From Apostichopus japonicus (Eukaryota > Echinodermata > Holothuroidea > Aspidochirotida > Stichopodidae), in the NCBI RefSeq assembly GCF_037975245.1, contig NC_092561.1, positions 14,417,001-14,481,000 of the forward strand: a stretch of DNA of 64,000 bases, given 5' to 3'. Positions within the stretch are counted from its first letter, which is position 1. Every line of letters starts with the position of its first letter. The position numbers were made by a program, and so were the translations under genes. The notes under the pieces are model-generated. The model saw nothing but the letters and a program-made list of their open reading frames with translations, ran no database searches and was not told where the DNA came from. Below, piece by piece: positions 37,922 to 47,906 of the stretch.

Positions 37922-38181
37922 CTGTTAGTACAAATAGTTATAAAAGAAACAAGCATGTATAAATGATAAGCATGAAAACGAACAAAAATGTAAAAAGTTA
38001 GTTTGAAAAAGCAGATTTAAGGAATTTGCTGATCTTCAATGACACAATGAGGTTCCAAACATCTCGATTTATCTTCATTAACTTTCTTTTATTTAAAAAA
38101 TAATTAATAATAATTTTAAGGAATTTCATGATTTGTTTTATGTTACAAAGGGGTAAAAATTGGATAGTAATAAATACTCAC

Positions 38182-38232
38182 AATCGTACTAATTTAGTCT
38201 TCATTGGTATAGCGCTCATTCTCCATAATTTC
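38182..38232 (-). pseudogene. Variable exon v10 (class D, acceptor lost, stop)
   Basis: The core EIMENERYTNED is followed by TAA, and the acceptor shows the same AAATTGTG change as v3 and v19. The donor (GTGAGT) remains. Confidence 0.8.
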
Positions 38233-38281
38233 ACAATTTACATTTTTAAAGTTTAAAATATGCATTAAAATAAGCACTTAC

Positions 38282-38335
38282 AATATTTTTAACGCAGTCA
38301 TATCTGAGAAGTTTTTCCTCGAAGTTTTCTGTAAC
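38282..38335 (-). CDS. Variable exon v9 (class C)
   Basis: 54 nt: VTENFEEKLLRYDCVKNI. Acceptor GACAG, donor GTAAGTG. Intact though diverged. Confidence 0.8.
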
Positions 38336-38454
38336 CTGTCAGATAAAAAGTCACATCAGGAACATGCAAGTAATGATAAGCAGTAAACCGACAAAAAGTC
38401 TAAACACATGGTTATTACATGGTTACTGTTGCACTCAACAACATGAAAGGACAG

Positions 38455-38590
38455 CCGATACCCATGGCTGGTACAGCAACTACTGTTCATGTCCCTCAAC
38501 CGTGCATCAGTAGGTATTACTACGTGTTCGTAACACGGTAACATGTGTTACAAGTGGCACAAGTAGTTACTGTACTAGGTATGAGTATCT
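38455..38590. repeat. Intronic hairpin repeat H4
   Basis: Copy of H1 between v8 and v9. A half copy (right arm only) is at about 34050-34112, next to v22. Confidence 0.8.
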
Positions 38591-38738
38591 GTGGACATGA
38601 AATGAAATATATCTGGGTAGTCGATTACACCTGAAACATTGCAGTATTTTACTGAACGATTAGCTAATGAATGATTCCTTTCATTGTAACATCATTAAAT
38701 GCGAAAATGGTAAACATTTGATGTTTATAGTAACTCAC

Positions 38739-38774
38739 AGTGGTAATTTGTTCTTTGTCTAAAATTTCATGAAC
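38739..38774 (-). CDS. Variable exon v8 (class B)
   Basis: 36 nt: VHEILDKEQITT. Acceptor TTACAG, donor GTGAGTT. Intact. Confidence 0.86.
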
Positions 38775-39404
38775 CTGTAAGTATACAAAAGTCATCAGGA
38801 AAAAAAAAACGTGCAAGCTTAGCAGAAAACCGACAGAAAATGTAACACTTGATTTGAAAATGCAAAAGAATTTCCTGATTTTCAATGCTTCGATGAGTTT
38901 CCTATTATCCCGGGCTCCGCGAAGTGTCTGAAATGTATTTCTTTTTAAAGTAAAGAGGAGAAGCGTCTCCAGACAGTTACCCCATTTTAATAAAATCACG
39001 TCTCAAGTGAAAACTCGAAGTGTTTGCCAACCGTCATCGACTAAAGCTGCTTCATGTACCTCAACATACAGATCTATGATCTATGATGAGCAGGAAACCG
39101 ACAAGAAATGTAAACAGTTAGTTTGAAAAAGCAGATGTTTTGAATTTGCTGATTTTCAATTACACGATGAGGTTCCGAGTATCTCGATTTTATCTTTGAT
39201 AACTTTTTTTTTCAATTAAAAATAATTCCTGTACAGAGCAAAACTAATTTTCTATGGCACCCGAACACATGACAGGAATGAAATATATCTAAGTAGTCGA
39301 TTTTACCTGAAACATTTCACGCTATTACAAAACGATAAGCTAAGGTGTAGGTGTAATACTTATAAATTATTCTTTCATTGTAGCGATTTTAAAATAGGAC
39401 TTAC

Positions 39405-39458
39405 AATCCTGCGTAGGTCTTCATCTGTACAGAGTTTTTTCTCCATAATTTGATGAAC
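39405..39458 (-). CDS. Variable exon v7 (class A)
   Basis: 54 nt: VHQIMEKKLCTDEDLRRI. Acceptor AACAG, donor GTAAGTC. Intact. v5, v6 and v7 are a run of three close class A copies at about 440-bp spacing. Confidence 0.88.
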
Positions 39459-39837
39459 CTGTTAGTACAAATAGTCATAAAAGAAACACACATGTGTAAT
39501 AGATAAGCAGGAAACCGACAAGAAATGTAAAAGTTAGTTTAAAAAGCAAATTAAAGGAATTTGCTGATCTTCAATGACACGATTAGATTTCGAATATCTC
39601 GATTTATTTTTAATAACCTTCTTGCAATTAAAGATAATTATTGTACAGGGTAAAACTAATTTTCTATGTCAGCCGAACCCATGACAGGAATGAATTTTAT
39701 CTAAGTAGTCGATTTTACCTGAAACATTTCAAGTCATTACTGAACGATAAGCGTAGGTGTAACACGTATAACTTATTCCTTTCATTGTAACAACTTTAAA
39801 TGCAAAAGGGTTAAAATAGACTAAAATAAGCACTTAC

Positions 39838-39891
39838 ACTCCTGCGTAGATCTTCAACTGTACAGCTTTTTTGCTTCATAATTTGATGAAC
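39838..39891 (-). CDS. Variable exon v6 (class A)
   Basis: 54 nt: VHQIMKQKSCTVEDLRRS. Acceptor ATCAG, donor GTAAGTG. Intact. Confidence 0.86.
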
Positions 39892-40277
39892 CTGATAGTA
39901 CAAATAGTCATAAAAGAAACATGCATGTACATGATAAGCAGGAAACCGACAAGAAATTTAAACAGTTAGTTTGTAAAAGCAAATTGAAGGAATTTGCTGA
40001 TTTTCAATTACACGATGAGGTTCCAAATATCTCGATTGTATCTTTAATATCTTTCTTTCAATTAAAGATAATTCCTGTACAGAGCAAAACTAATTTTCTA
40101 TGTCACCCGAACACATGACAGAAATGAAATATATCTAAGGAGTCGATTTTACCTGAAACATTTCACCCATTTAATAAACTATAAGCTTAGGTGTAGGTGT
40201 AACACTTATAAATTATTCCTTTCATTATAACGGTTTTAAATTCAAAAGGGTTAAAATAGACTAAAATAAGCACTTAC

Positions 40278-40331
40278 AATCTTGCGTAGGTCTGCATCTG
40301 TACAGCGCTTTTTCTTCATGATTTGATGAAC
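40278..40331 (-). CDS. Variable exon v5 (class A)
   Basis: 54 nt: VHQIMKKKRCTDADLRKI. Acceptor TTACAG, donor GTAAGTG. Intact. Confidence 0.88.
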
Positions 40332-40717
40332 CTGTAAGTACAAATAGTCATAAAATAAACATGCATGTACATGATAAGCAGGAAACCGACAAGAAATTTA
40401 AACACTAAGTTGAAAAAGCAGATTTTAGGAATTTGCGGTTTCAATGACACGAGGTTCCGAATATGAGGTTCCGAATATCTCGATTGTATCTTTGAAAACC
40501 CTTCTTTCAATTTAAGATAATTATTGTACAGAGTAAAACTAATTTCCTAAGTCATCCGAAAATATAACAGGAATGAAATCTATCTAACTAGTCGATTTTA
40601 CCTGAAACATTTTTATATTTTACTTTAAGATAAGCTAAGGTATAACATAAATTATTACTTTCAGTGTAACAATTTTATATCCAAACGGGTAAAAAGAAGT
40701 CCAAAATAAGCACTTAA

Positions 40718-40771
40718 AATTCTGCGAAGGAGTTTATCAGTAATGTGTTTTGTCTTCAAAATTTGATGAAC
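40718..40771 (-). pseudogene. Variable exon v4 (class E, both splice sites lost)
   Basis: The frame is open (VHQILKTKHITDKLLRRI), but the donor GT is TT and the acceptor ACAG has become ATGG, so it should not be spliced as an exon. Confidence 0.78.
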
Positions 40772-40939
40772 CCATCAGTATCAAAAGTCACAACTTGTAA
40801 GATACAATGCGACTAAAGTATATACAGCAAAACAATGGACAAGGAAATGTAAACAGTTACTTTGAAAAGTAATTTTGAGGAATTTCATGATTTGTTTATG
40901 TCACAAAAGGGTAAAATTTAGATAGTAATAAATACTCAC

Positions 40940-40990
40940 AGTCCTACTTTGGTCTTCGTCGGTATATAGCGTTTATTCTCCAAAATTCAC
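40940..40990 (-). pseudogene. Variable exon v3 (class D, acceptor lost)
   Basis: Homologous to the array exons, with a usable donor (GTGAGT). The acceptor AG is replaced by AAATTGTG, the same lesion as in v10 and v19. Confidence 0.75.
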
Positions 40991-41037
40991 AATTTACATA
41001 TTCGAAGTTTAAAATATGCATTTAAGTAAGCACTTAC

Positions 41038-41082
41038 AACACTGCGTACGCCGTCATATTCATTCTCTGAACTTCCAGGAAA
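41038..41082 (-). CDS. Variable exon v2 (class C, short)
   Basis: 45 nt: FPGSSENEYDGVRSV. Acceptor AACAG, donor GTAAGTG. It has a 9-nt in-frame internal deletion compared with class C. Confidence 0.72.
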
Positions 41083-41410
41083 CTGTTAGATGAAAAGTCA
41101 TATCAGAAACATGTAAGTAATGATAAGCTGTAAACCGACAAAAAGTTTAAACACATGGTTTGAAAAAAAAACACAATTTCTTGCTTTTTCATGACAAAAT
41201 GAAGATATGATTACTGTACGGAGGCCAACTATCTTACTATTACACTCAAGATCATGACAGAAAATGAGCTCTAACCGGGTAGTCGATTGCACCTGAAACA
41301 GGCCAGTATTTTATTGAACGTTTAGGTAATGAATAATAACTATGAATAGTTCCTTCATTGTAACGATTTTTAAATAAATTGAAATAGTATTGATATTATT
41401 AAGAACTCAC

Positions 41411-41446
41411 AGTCGTAATTTGATCGTTGTCTAAAATTTCATGAAC
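41411..41446 (-). CDS. Variable exon v1 (class B)
   Basis: 36 nt: VHEILDNDQITT. Acceptor ACAG, donor GTGAGT. It is the first array member after c5 and lacks the 15-18 nt middle part of the longer copies. Confidence 0.82.
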
Positions 41447-41774
41447 CTGTTTGTATACAAAATTCATCAGAAAAAAAAACGTGCAAGGTTAGCTGTAAAC
41501 ATATGATTTGAAAAAGCCAAGGAATGTCCTGCTTTGCAGTGTAACGATGAAATTCAGATGATCCCGATTCATCTTCGTTAACTTTTCTTTCAATTAAATA
41601 TGATTACTGTACAGAGTCAAAACTAATTTACTATGGCACTCAACAATATTAGAGGAATTTTACCTGAAACATTGCACATTTAGCTAACGTATAATTCGTA
41701 TGAATTGTTCCTTTCATTGTTACAGGTTAAAGTTCGAATAAAGGTTTACAAGTTTGATTGCGATATATACTCAC

Positions 41775-41838
41775 AATCCTACTCCGTGTAGCATTTGAGA
41801 AGTACTCTTCCTTGCATTTCTCACTTATCTCAGTAAAG
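41775..41838 (-). CDS. Anoctamin exon c5, last constant exon before the array
   Basis: 64 nt, phase 2 in and 0 out. It completes the L codon from c4, then reads FTEISEKCKEEYFSNATRSR followed by I. The TRSRI ending is where other anoctamins continue with a V-x-EIL helix, and every array exon starts with that type of sequence. The acceptor is GCTACAG and the donor GTGAGT. Confidence 0.92.
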
Positions 41839-42690
41839 CTGTAGCAAATATAAACCAGAACCAACGATAGAAAGCTTAGGAAATGAACTGAAAACATAAA
41901 TTGATCAAAGTCAGGCTTTACTAACGAAGCTTGAGTTCACCGAGTAGTCAATGCACTTCGACTAAATGTAATCAGGTATTCAAAATGGCGTTAGTTAAGG
42001 TAAACAGAGGTTCAACATGCATGTCCGGTTATTGTTTCCAGGAAGGTATATAAGCACAATACAAGTGTTGGCAATTCTCCTGAAAGACAACAAATGACCA
42101 TATAAGGAAGAGACTCGCATTTCGGAAGTTAAACATGTGACATTCTAAGACTGTGAGTTGTTTCCAGATAGCCTACTTGGAAATCTTCCGGAAACAATAA
42201 TGAGTAAAGTCCACCATTAATATAAATAAAAGCGTATTAGTATTAAAATCCCAATAAGATCAGTTATGGTAGTCAGTTAGAGATAGTTTGTCTTGAAGTT
42301 AGAGAGACTTGGCTTGTTACAATTTGTTTAAGTCTCAGAAAAGTTGTTAAAGCTATGTGTATTTAAAGGTGAAAAATTCCTGGGTCTATCGTAAACCTCG
42401 TAATTTCTCGCTCCGTTCTTGTCTGAGTGTGCCTCGCACTGCACCCTCGTATTCCAAATATAAACAAATATTCCTTTCGGAGATTCGAGACGTAACAGAA
42501 GAGTAGTTTTACGGGCTCAATTTTACAAGTAACTAAAATAACTACATTGACTAACGATGAATGTATAGTTTAACTTACCTTTGCTGGATTTCCATATATT
42601 GCGCTAGACGCGCTTACTTTATATATTTTATGTTTTATAAAAAAGTTTTACAGCTAATTAAAAAACATAACGTGTATTACATTTCTAAAA

Positions 42691-42844
<154 letters not shown>

Positions 42845-42846
<2 letters not shown>

Positions 42847-43256
42847 GTTCCCGCCAGTTCAATCCACTCACAATATTAATCAGACTAATTAATCCTGTCC
42901 GGCTTAAATCAATAATGTTTATCTTTTGTTTAATTTACCGATATCAACCAGCCCCTGACCTTTATCACTCTTATATATATAGATATAGACATAGACATAA
43001 ATATATACATATATATAGATATAGACATAGATATAGATATAGATATATATATATACCAGACGATGCATTATCATACTGAAGAAGATGTAGTACATGCGTG
43101 GGTGCGTGCTTTGTGTGTTAATGGAAGTGATAAAGGTCAGGGGCTGGTTGATTAAATTAAACAAAAGATAAACCTTATTGATTTAAGCCAGACAGGAGCC
43201 AGACAGGATTAATTAGTCTGAATCAATTTTGTGAGTGGATTGAACTGGCTGAACTC
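42845..43256. repeat. Long inverted repeat, arms about 125-131 bp
   Basis: Arm 42845-42969 is the reverse complement of arm 43126-43256 apart from small changes, including an 11-bp duplication (GCCAGACAGGA) in the second arm. The spacer holds AT-rich microsatellite. In RNA it would form a long hairpin just downstream of the c4 splice donor. Confidence 0.85.
42970..43056. repeat. (TATAGA)n-like microsatellite
   Basis: Imperfect TATAGA/CATAGA repeats in the loop of the long inverted repeat. Confidence 0.9.
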
Positions 43257-43279
43257 AATTTCGTCGTCATCATACTTAC

Positions 43280-43401
43280 AGTTTTTCTTTCTCCATTTCA
43301 AAAGCAAAATTATCATATTTGCTCTTTGGCTGGACGATGTCTTTGTTGAATGCAAATGGGTCTGGAATTTTTCTCCTAATCCAACTCGAGATAAGCGATG
43401 G
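43280..43401 (-). CDS. Anoctamin exon c4
   Basis: 122 nt, phase 0 in and 2 out. It reads PSLISSWIRRKIPDPFAFNK, continues to KYDNFAFEMEKEKL and ends at GTAAGT. The W-R-x-K-I-P-x-PFAF pattern fits the linker after the dimerisation domain. The start was chosen at TCCCAG because it gives phase 0; an ATTAG nearer the motif would not. The donor is 23 bases from the edge of a long inverted repeat. Confidence 0.82.
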
Positions 43402-44519
43402 CTGGGATAAACCAAATAAATAGTATTTATCACAATTAACGCATTAAAAGAGCATCGCAAAAAAATGTGTTATATGCATGGAGTCCGAGTTACAACAGAC
43501 ACTTTGCAAGTAGGACGAACGTTTACATGTCAATAGCCGTAACCTTTAGGAGGGAACAATCGCAACTCGTTCGCGAGTGGCTGCAATGTGAACACAAAAT
43601 GAATGAGCAAAAGCCCAACGATATATATGGGTGCGTGTGTGTTGGTGTTGGTTTGTTGTGCTTTTACTGCGCTACGGCTATGTACCTCTTACTGTAATAC
43701 CGTAGACTGTAGCTTTTGATTTTCACATTGTTCTAGTGGAATGTTTAAGTGTATATGCACTGTTTATATTACGTGATATTTAAAAAGGAAACAGACAACA
43801 CCGTGTTCTGCAATTGCTCAAATGGATTTTAAGTAAATAATAGCCATAGGATGTTCTGGAAAGTGAAAACTCGGAAATATCTGTAGACATATGCTTAATT
43901 AAACAAATAATCGAAAACTTATTCACCACAAAAGAAAAGAAAAAGGAAGAAAAAACTTTATTTGGCCCTCATGATTGTTGACAGCAACTTGGACGGTTGT
44001 CCTGTGTTAGTTTGAAACGGCCATCTTTAAAATGCATAGCTGGTGGTTTTTCGACATCCTCTAATCCGTTCAAATTTATGTTACATTGAATATTCATATT
44101 GGTACCTTTACATCGATGCGTGCATGGCACATTGTATTATTTTCTTTTCGGACTCGGTAAAACTTGATCAAACTTAGCACTTTTGGACAAGGAATTTGCT
44201 CTTTTCGCAAAAATTCCTAAGCGCTCACGGTACTGCAGGTCACCCGGTGACGTACATGTGCGGAGTCCGTTGAGGAAAAATTTCGATCAAGCTATTCACT
44301 TCAGCACTAACACTACGCCAATAAGACACTCTGTCGTACTGTTAAAATCAAAATGGCAACGATTTGTGTAGTAGGAGGTTGCAAAACACTTTTGAAACCG
44401 AAATTTAAGTTTCTTTACGTTTCCCAGTCATCAAATCGACGATAAAGGTCGCAGGCCTTGGATTAATTTGGAAGTAGCACCCGCAAAGACTTTCTCGCTC
44501 CCGGGGTTTCCCACCGTCC

Positions 44520-44922
44520 ATGGCAAGCCACATGTGTAATGATTCTATAAACCGAGTTTATCGCCGTTAAACTCTGTTTTTTGATCGATAAACTCACTTT
44601 ATCGAATGGATAACCGTGTTTATCGATAAACTCACTTTATCACTCGATAAACAGAGTTTATCGAATTGGATCTATGTTTCTTGATCGAAAAGGATAGTTG
44701 CTCAAGAAAATCTGATAAATTGAGTTACTGATCGACTCGAGAAACTTAGATTGTCGATTTAGAGACATCGCTTTTTTAGCAACTCTGTTTTTTTCGCTGG
44801 ATAAACTCAGTTTATCGCGAAAACACGGTTATCCAGTCGATAAACTCATTTTATCGATCGAAAAACGGAGTTTAACCGCGATAAACTAGGTGTATCGAAT
44901 TATTGCACACGTGGCTTGCCAT
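44520..44922. mobile_element. Foldback (palindromic) element, about 403 bp
   Basis: The ends ATGGCAAGCCAC and GTGGCTTGCCAT start long imperfect inverted arms that meet near 44,720. Both arms carry many copies of GATAAACTC / GAGTTTATC. A short ACCGTC is present just outside both ends and may be a target duplication. No ORF. Intron between c3 and c4. Confidence 0.75.
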
Positions 44923-46679
44923 AACCGTCTGCAGACGTTTATATATGCTCAGCGCAGTTCGACACAAACACGTATTATAGGCAGTATTGTCTACGCAGAG
45001 GCCCTCTCAAGGTAAAGTCTCCCTAATGTTGATATATTCCTAAACTCATTAGCCGCGATTTCCCCGTTATTCTAATGTGCATCTTCAATTTTTTATCTTC
45101 AGCCGTGATTTACCTCATAGGTGCAGGAAAAAAATATCATATTTTAAAAGAGTACACTGTACAATAGGCCCTCTGTGTGACTTAGTTCTCTTTAGCAGAA
45201 CCAATGACACGACACTACGCACGGAGCTAACTTTAATTTGTGATGCACACTAACACATACTGACGATATGTATTGTAGGCATGTTTATGTTGTACTGCGA
45301 CGGTAAGTTTTCTCAATTGTTTACTTTTCAAACTCTCTTATGGAATATGAAATTTATCTATCTATTTTACCGTGGTGTTCCGTTCGCTTTGTGTATCTGC
45401 TTTTGTGGAGTTGTGACCTTCTGAAAGCCATACATTATGGCAGCGAGACTGAGACATACCCATAGCTTTATATTTCGTGGATTCGATTAATATTGCATCC
45501 ACTAACTGGAAACTAACTGCAAACTGATTAATTGCAACAACAAATGAATGAATACCCGAGATGTCGACATATTTCACAAGGTAGGCATTTCAATTGTGGC
45601 AAGACCTCGATATCGTACGGCACAGTATTTATACTGGCCTATAATAGCAGCAAATCTTACAAAATATGACTAGACCTTTAGGCAGTTTTTTTTACCATAA
45701 TCTACTTTTAGTTGAAGTATTGCTACCCAAAATGAGTGAACAAATGTGTGAACAATTCTAACAAGCATTTCTTTCTCTAGTAGCTGCATGTTTATTGGAA
45801 TAGCGAAGTTAATAAATGGTTCACTTTCTTACGAGAAGTACATGGAACGTCCATTGTTATTGTTTCGCGTTCGCGGTAGACGTCGCAGAATTACGTCACC
45901 TAGTGACCCGTACGTTGATGAGATTTTAAGCATCACGTTTCTGGTCAGTGCGAATCTGCTAACTTTGACATCAAATTTCTCTAAATTACTGTCTCTTTCG
46001 ACTAACGGGTAACTACAGTATTGTTTTTGTACTAAAATGCTTGTATATGAGCCCAAAAAAAGGTTTTTTTTTGGGGGGGGGGGCTGGTTGTCTCCAGTTA
46101 TGCATTTTAAAGGGACATTCCATTGACTGACCGTAACTGTGAAACTTATATGGCAACAAATAATATTCCACACTGTTAGTTGATGATTTGACTGTCGCCA
46201 ATTTAGGAAGTTGATATAATTAGTTTTGTGTCAGTAGCAGACATTTATACGTACTTGCCATATACGAAATAACATAATTTTCACTTCGGCAATCCTCGTT
46301 AAAGATACGTTATCCATTTGACAAATAGTACATAACGTCCAAAACATAAGCGTGAAATTGTGTGCCATGGTTCTGATTAACTTCAACCACAGAAAATCGA
46401 GCAAGTTCAAATGGAGAACTGTCTCAAATTTACAAAACAAAATCTAGCCAGCGACACTAATAGGCAATCCAATTTTCGCAGGAATCCTCTACCTCAAGTA
46501 CAGGATTCCTCCGAAAATTGTGTTGTATGGCCTTTGATTATTGACGCTACTTTATAGGTCTCATGAACATTGACATTTATATCAACACATGCATGTTATT
46601 AACATGCAAACGTTAAGTTCTATTTCCAACATTTGTTTAACAGATTGAGAAACTTGCTAATTTGACATGTATACAACTC

Positions 46680-46768
46680 CCCCTACTCCCTCCCTCCCTC
46701 CCCCTCCTCCCTCCCCTCCCCTCCCCTCCCCCTCCCCTCCCCTCCCCTCCCCTCCCCCTCCCCCTCCA
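46680..46768. repeat. C/T-rich tract
   Basis: CCCTCC-type repeats, about 90 bp of nearly pure pyrimidine on the plus strand. Confidence 0.93.
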
Positions 46769-47771
46769 AAAAAAAACAGATTTTATTTACCTTTCAGTCT
46801 ATACACTGACAATAATGATATGATAGCACGTGCCGATACATACAACCATCGAGTTTGAACTTCGACTATTTTACCTCTTCGCCTCATATATGATACTTAT
46901 ATTGTTATATTTACTTCAATATTCAGCTGAATCTACCAATGCTTGCATAAATTAGTGAAAACCTTTTACTAACATATGACATACATTGTGAGAGTTTGAA
47001 AAGGACACAAACAACCAATACTCGCATGGGCGGCGATCATGGGGGGGGGGGGGACGGGGGACACCCCCAATATTTTAGGTGGGGGATATAGTATCTAATA
47101 TCCCCCCAATATTTGGTGGCATCGTTTTTTTTTTGTGGCTATAAGAGCATATTTTTTTTATGATATCGCTAATAATTTCAAAAATATGCTTAGATGCAAC
47201 TTACATGACATGTAAGTTGACATGCAGCAGTTCTCACTTTATTACATTTATCCACAGTTGTTAAATTTTGGAAGGAAATCAAATTTGCCGCAGTCAATAA
47301 TTGTTTTCTGGGAGAGGACCCAGACCCATCGTATACAAAAGGCTACTTGGATTATTTGTCCCCTGATTTGTTTTTCTGCAGACGCCCATGTGTTTCCCCC
47401 AACTTAAATTTTTAAGCCATGAGATCTCAAATTTAAGGAGGTTTTGGAGCATTATTGGGTCTAGGAAGTGTTATTTCCGGCGATCTGGGAGGTATATTTG
47501 CCCAAAAAAATTCTTGTACGCCACGATAATGGTAGATAGTATCAGAGAACAGATACGCGTCCCCACCATTATCCAAGACTGATCTGCGCCAATGAGACGG
47601 ACCACATCCGTAATGAAATTTGGTATATATACAAAATATCACGAAGCGCGCGAACAATTTTGGGGATGCAGTTGCTACGCGCCTGCACCCAAGCAAATGT
47701 CCCCCCGGCCCCCCATATTTGAAACAAATCGCCGCCCCCTGAATACTCGTAAATATCATAACATCTCTTAC

Positions 47772-47906
47772 CTCATTCCACAATGTCGGTTTACGTTTTT
47801 TCTGTTTATGTAGCCAACTCATGGGCATTTTTATTTTCATCAGTTCTGCATGACGAGCAAGAGTTTTCCAGGGAGCATGGATCTTTATGAAGACCACTTT
47901 ACCGTC
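47772..47906 (-). CDS. Anoctamin exon c3, KIHAPW motif
   Basis: 45 codons, phase 0-0, running from DGKVVFIKIHAPWKTLARHA through LMKIKMP to TLWNE. FIKIHAPW and the IKMP stretch are hallmarks of the anoctamin N-terminal domain. The acceptor follows a pyrimidine-rich tract (TTTCTTTGTCTCTT). The longer ORF around it runs into introns and is not all coding. Confidence 0.88.

Larger units (their letters stand above)
27003..41446 (-). repeat. Tandem array of 28 homologous exon units in the anoctamin gene
   Basis: A unit of roughly 300-700 bp is repeated 28 times. Each unit contains an acceptor (usually TAACAG), a short exon, a donor (GTAAGTG or GTGAGTT) and homologous intron text (for example TAAGCAGGAAACCGACAAGA and TGACACGATGA on the plus strand). 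About 20 exons are intact and 8 broken. Classes named here: A (VHEIMEKKRCTDEDLRRI type), B (VHEILDKEQITT type), C (VRESLENKRFTYGGLSSI type), D (acceptor lost) and E (donor lost). In transcription order they read B C D E A A A, B C D A, B B B C D E, C D E A, B C A, C C A, then a diverged last copy. All intact copies are phase 0-0, so one, none or several can be used without a frameshift. Confidence 0.93.
43402..47771. other. Intron c3-c4
   Basis: Contains the foldback element at 44.5 kb, a poly-G patch at 46070, the C/T tract, and a probable MITE remnant at about 47030-47590 (poly-G run and a partial reverse copy of the TTGTACGC module). No gene seen. Confidence 0.6.

Noticed and set aside
27003-41446. 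Regularly spaced repeats suggesting a CRISPR-like or satellite array
   Set aside because: Spacing is irregular, units contain splice sites and open phase-0 exons, and the host is an animal gene.
46667-46858. Proline-rich 63-codon frame
   Set aside because: Translation of the C/T tract; no other coding evidence.
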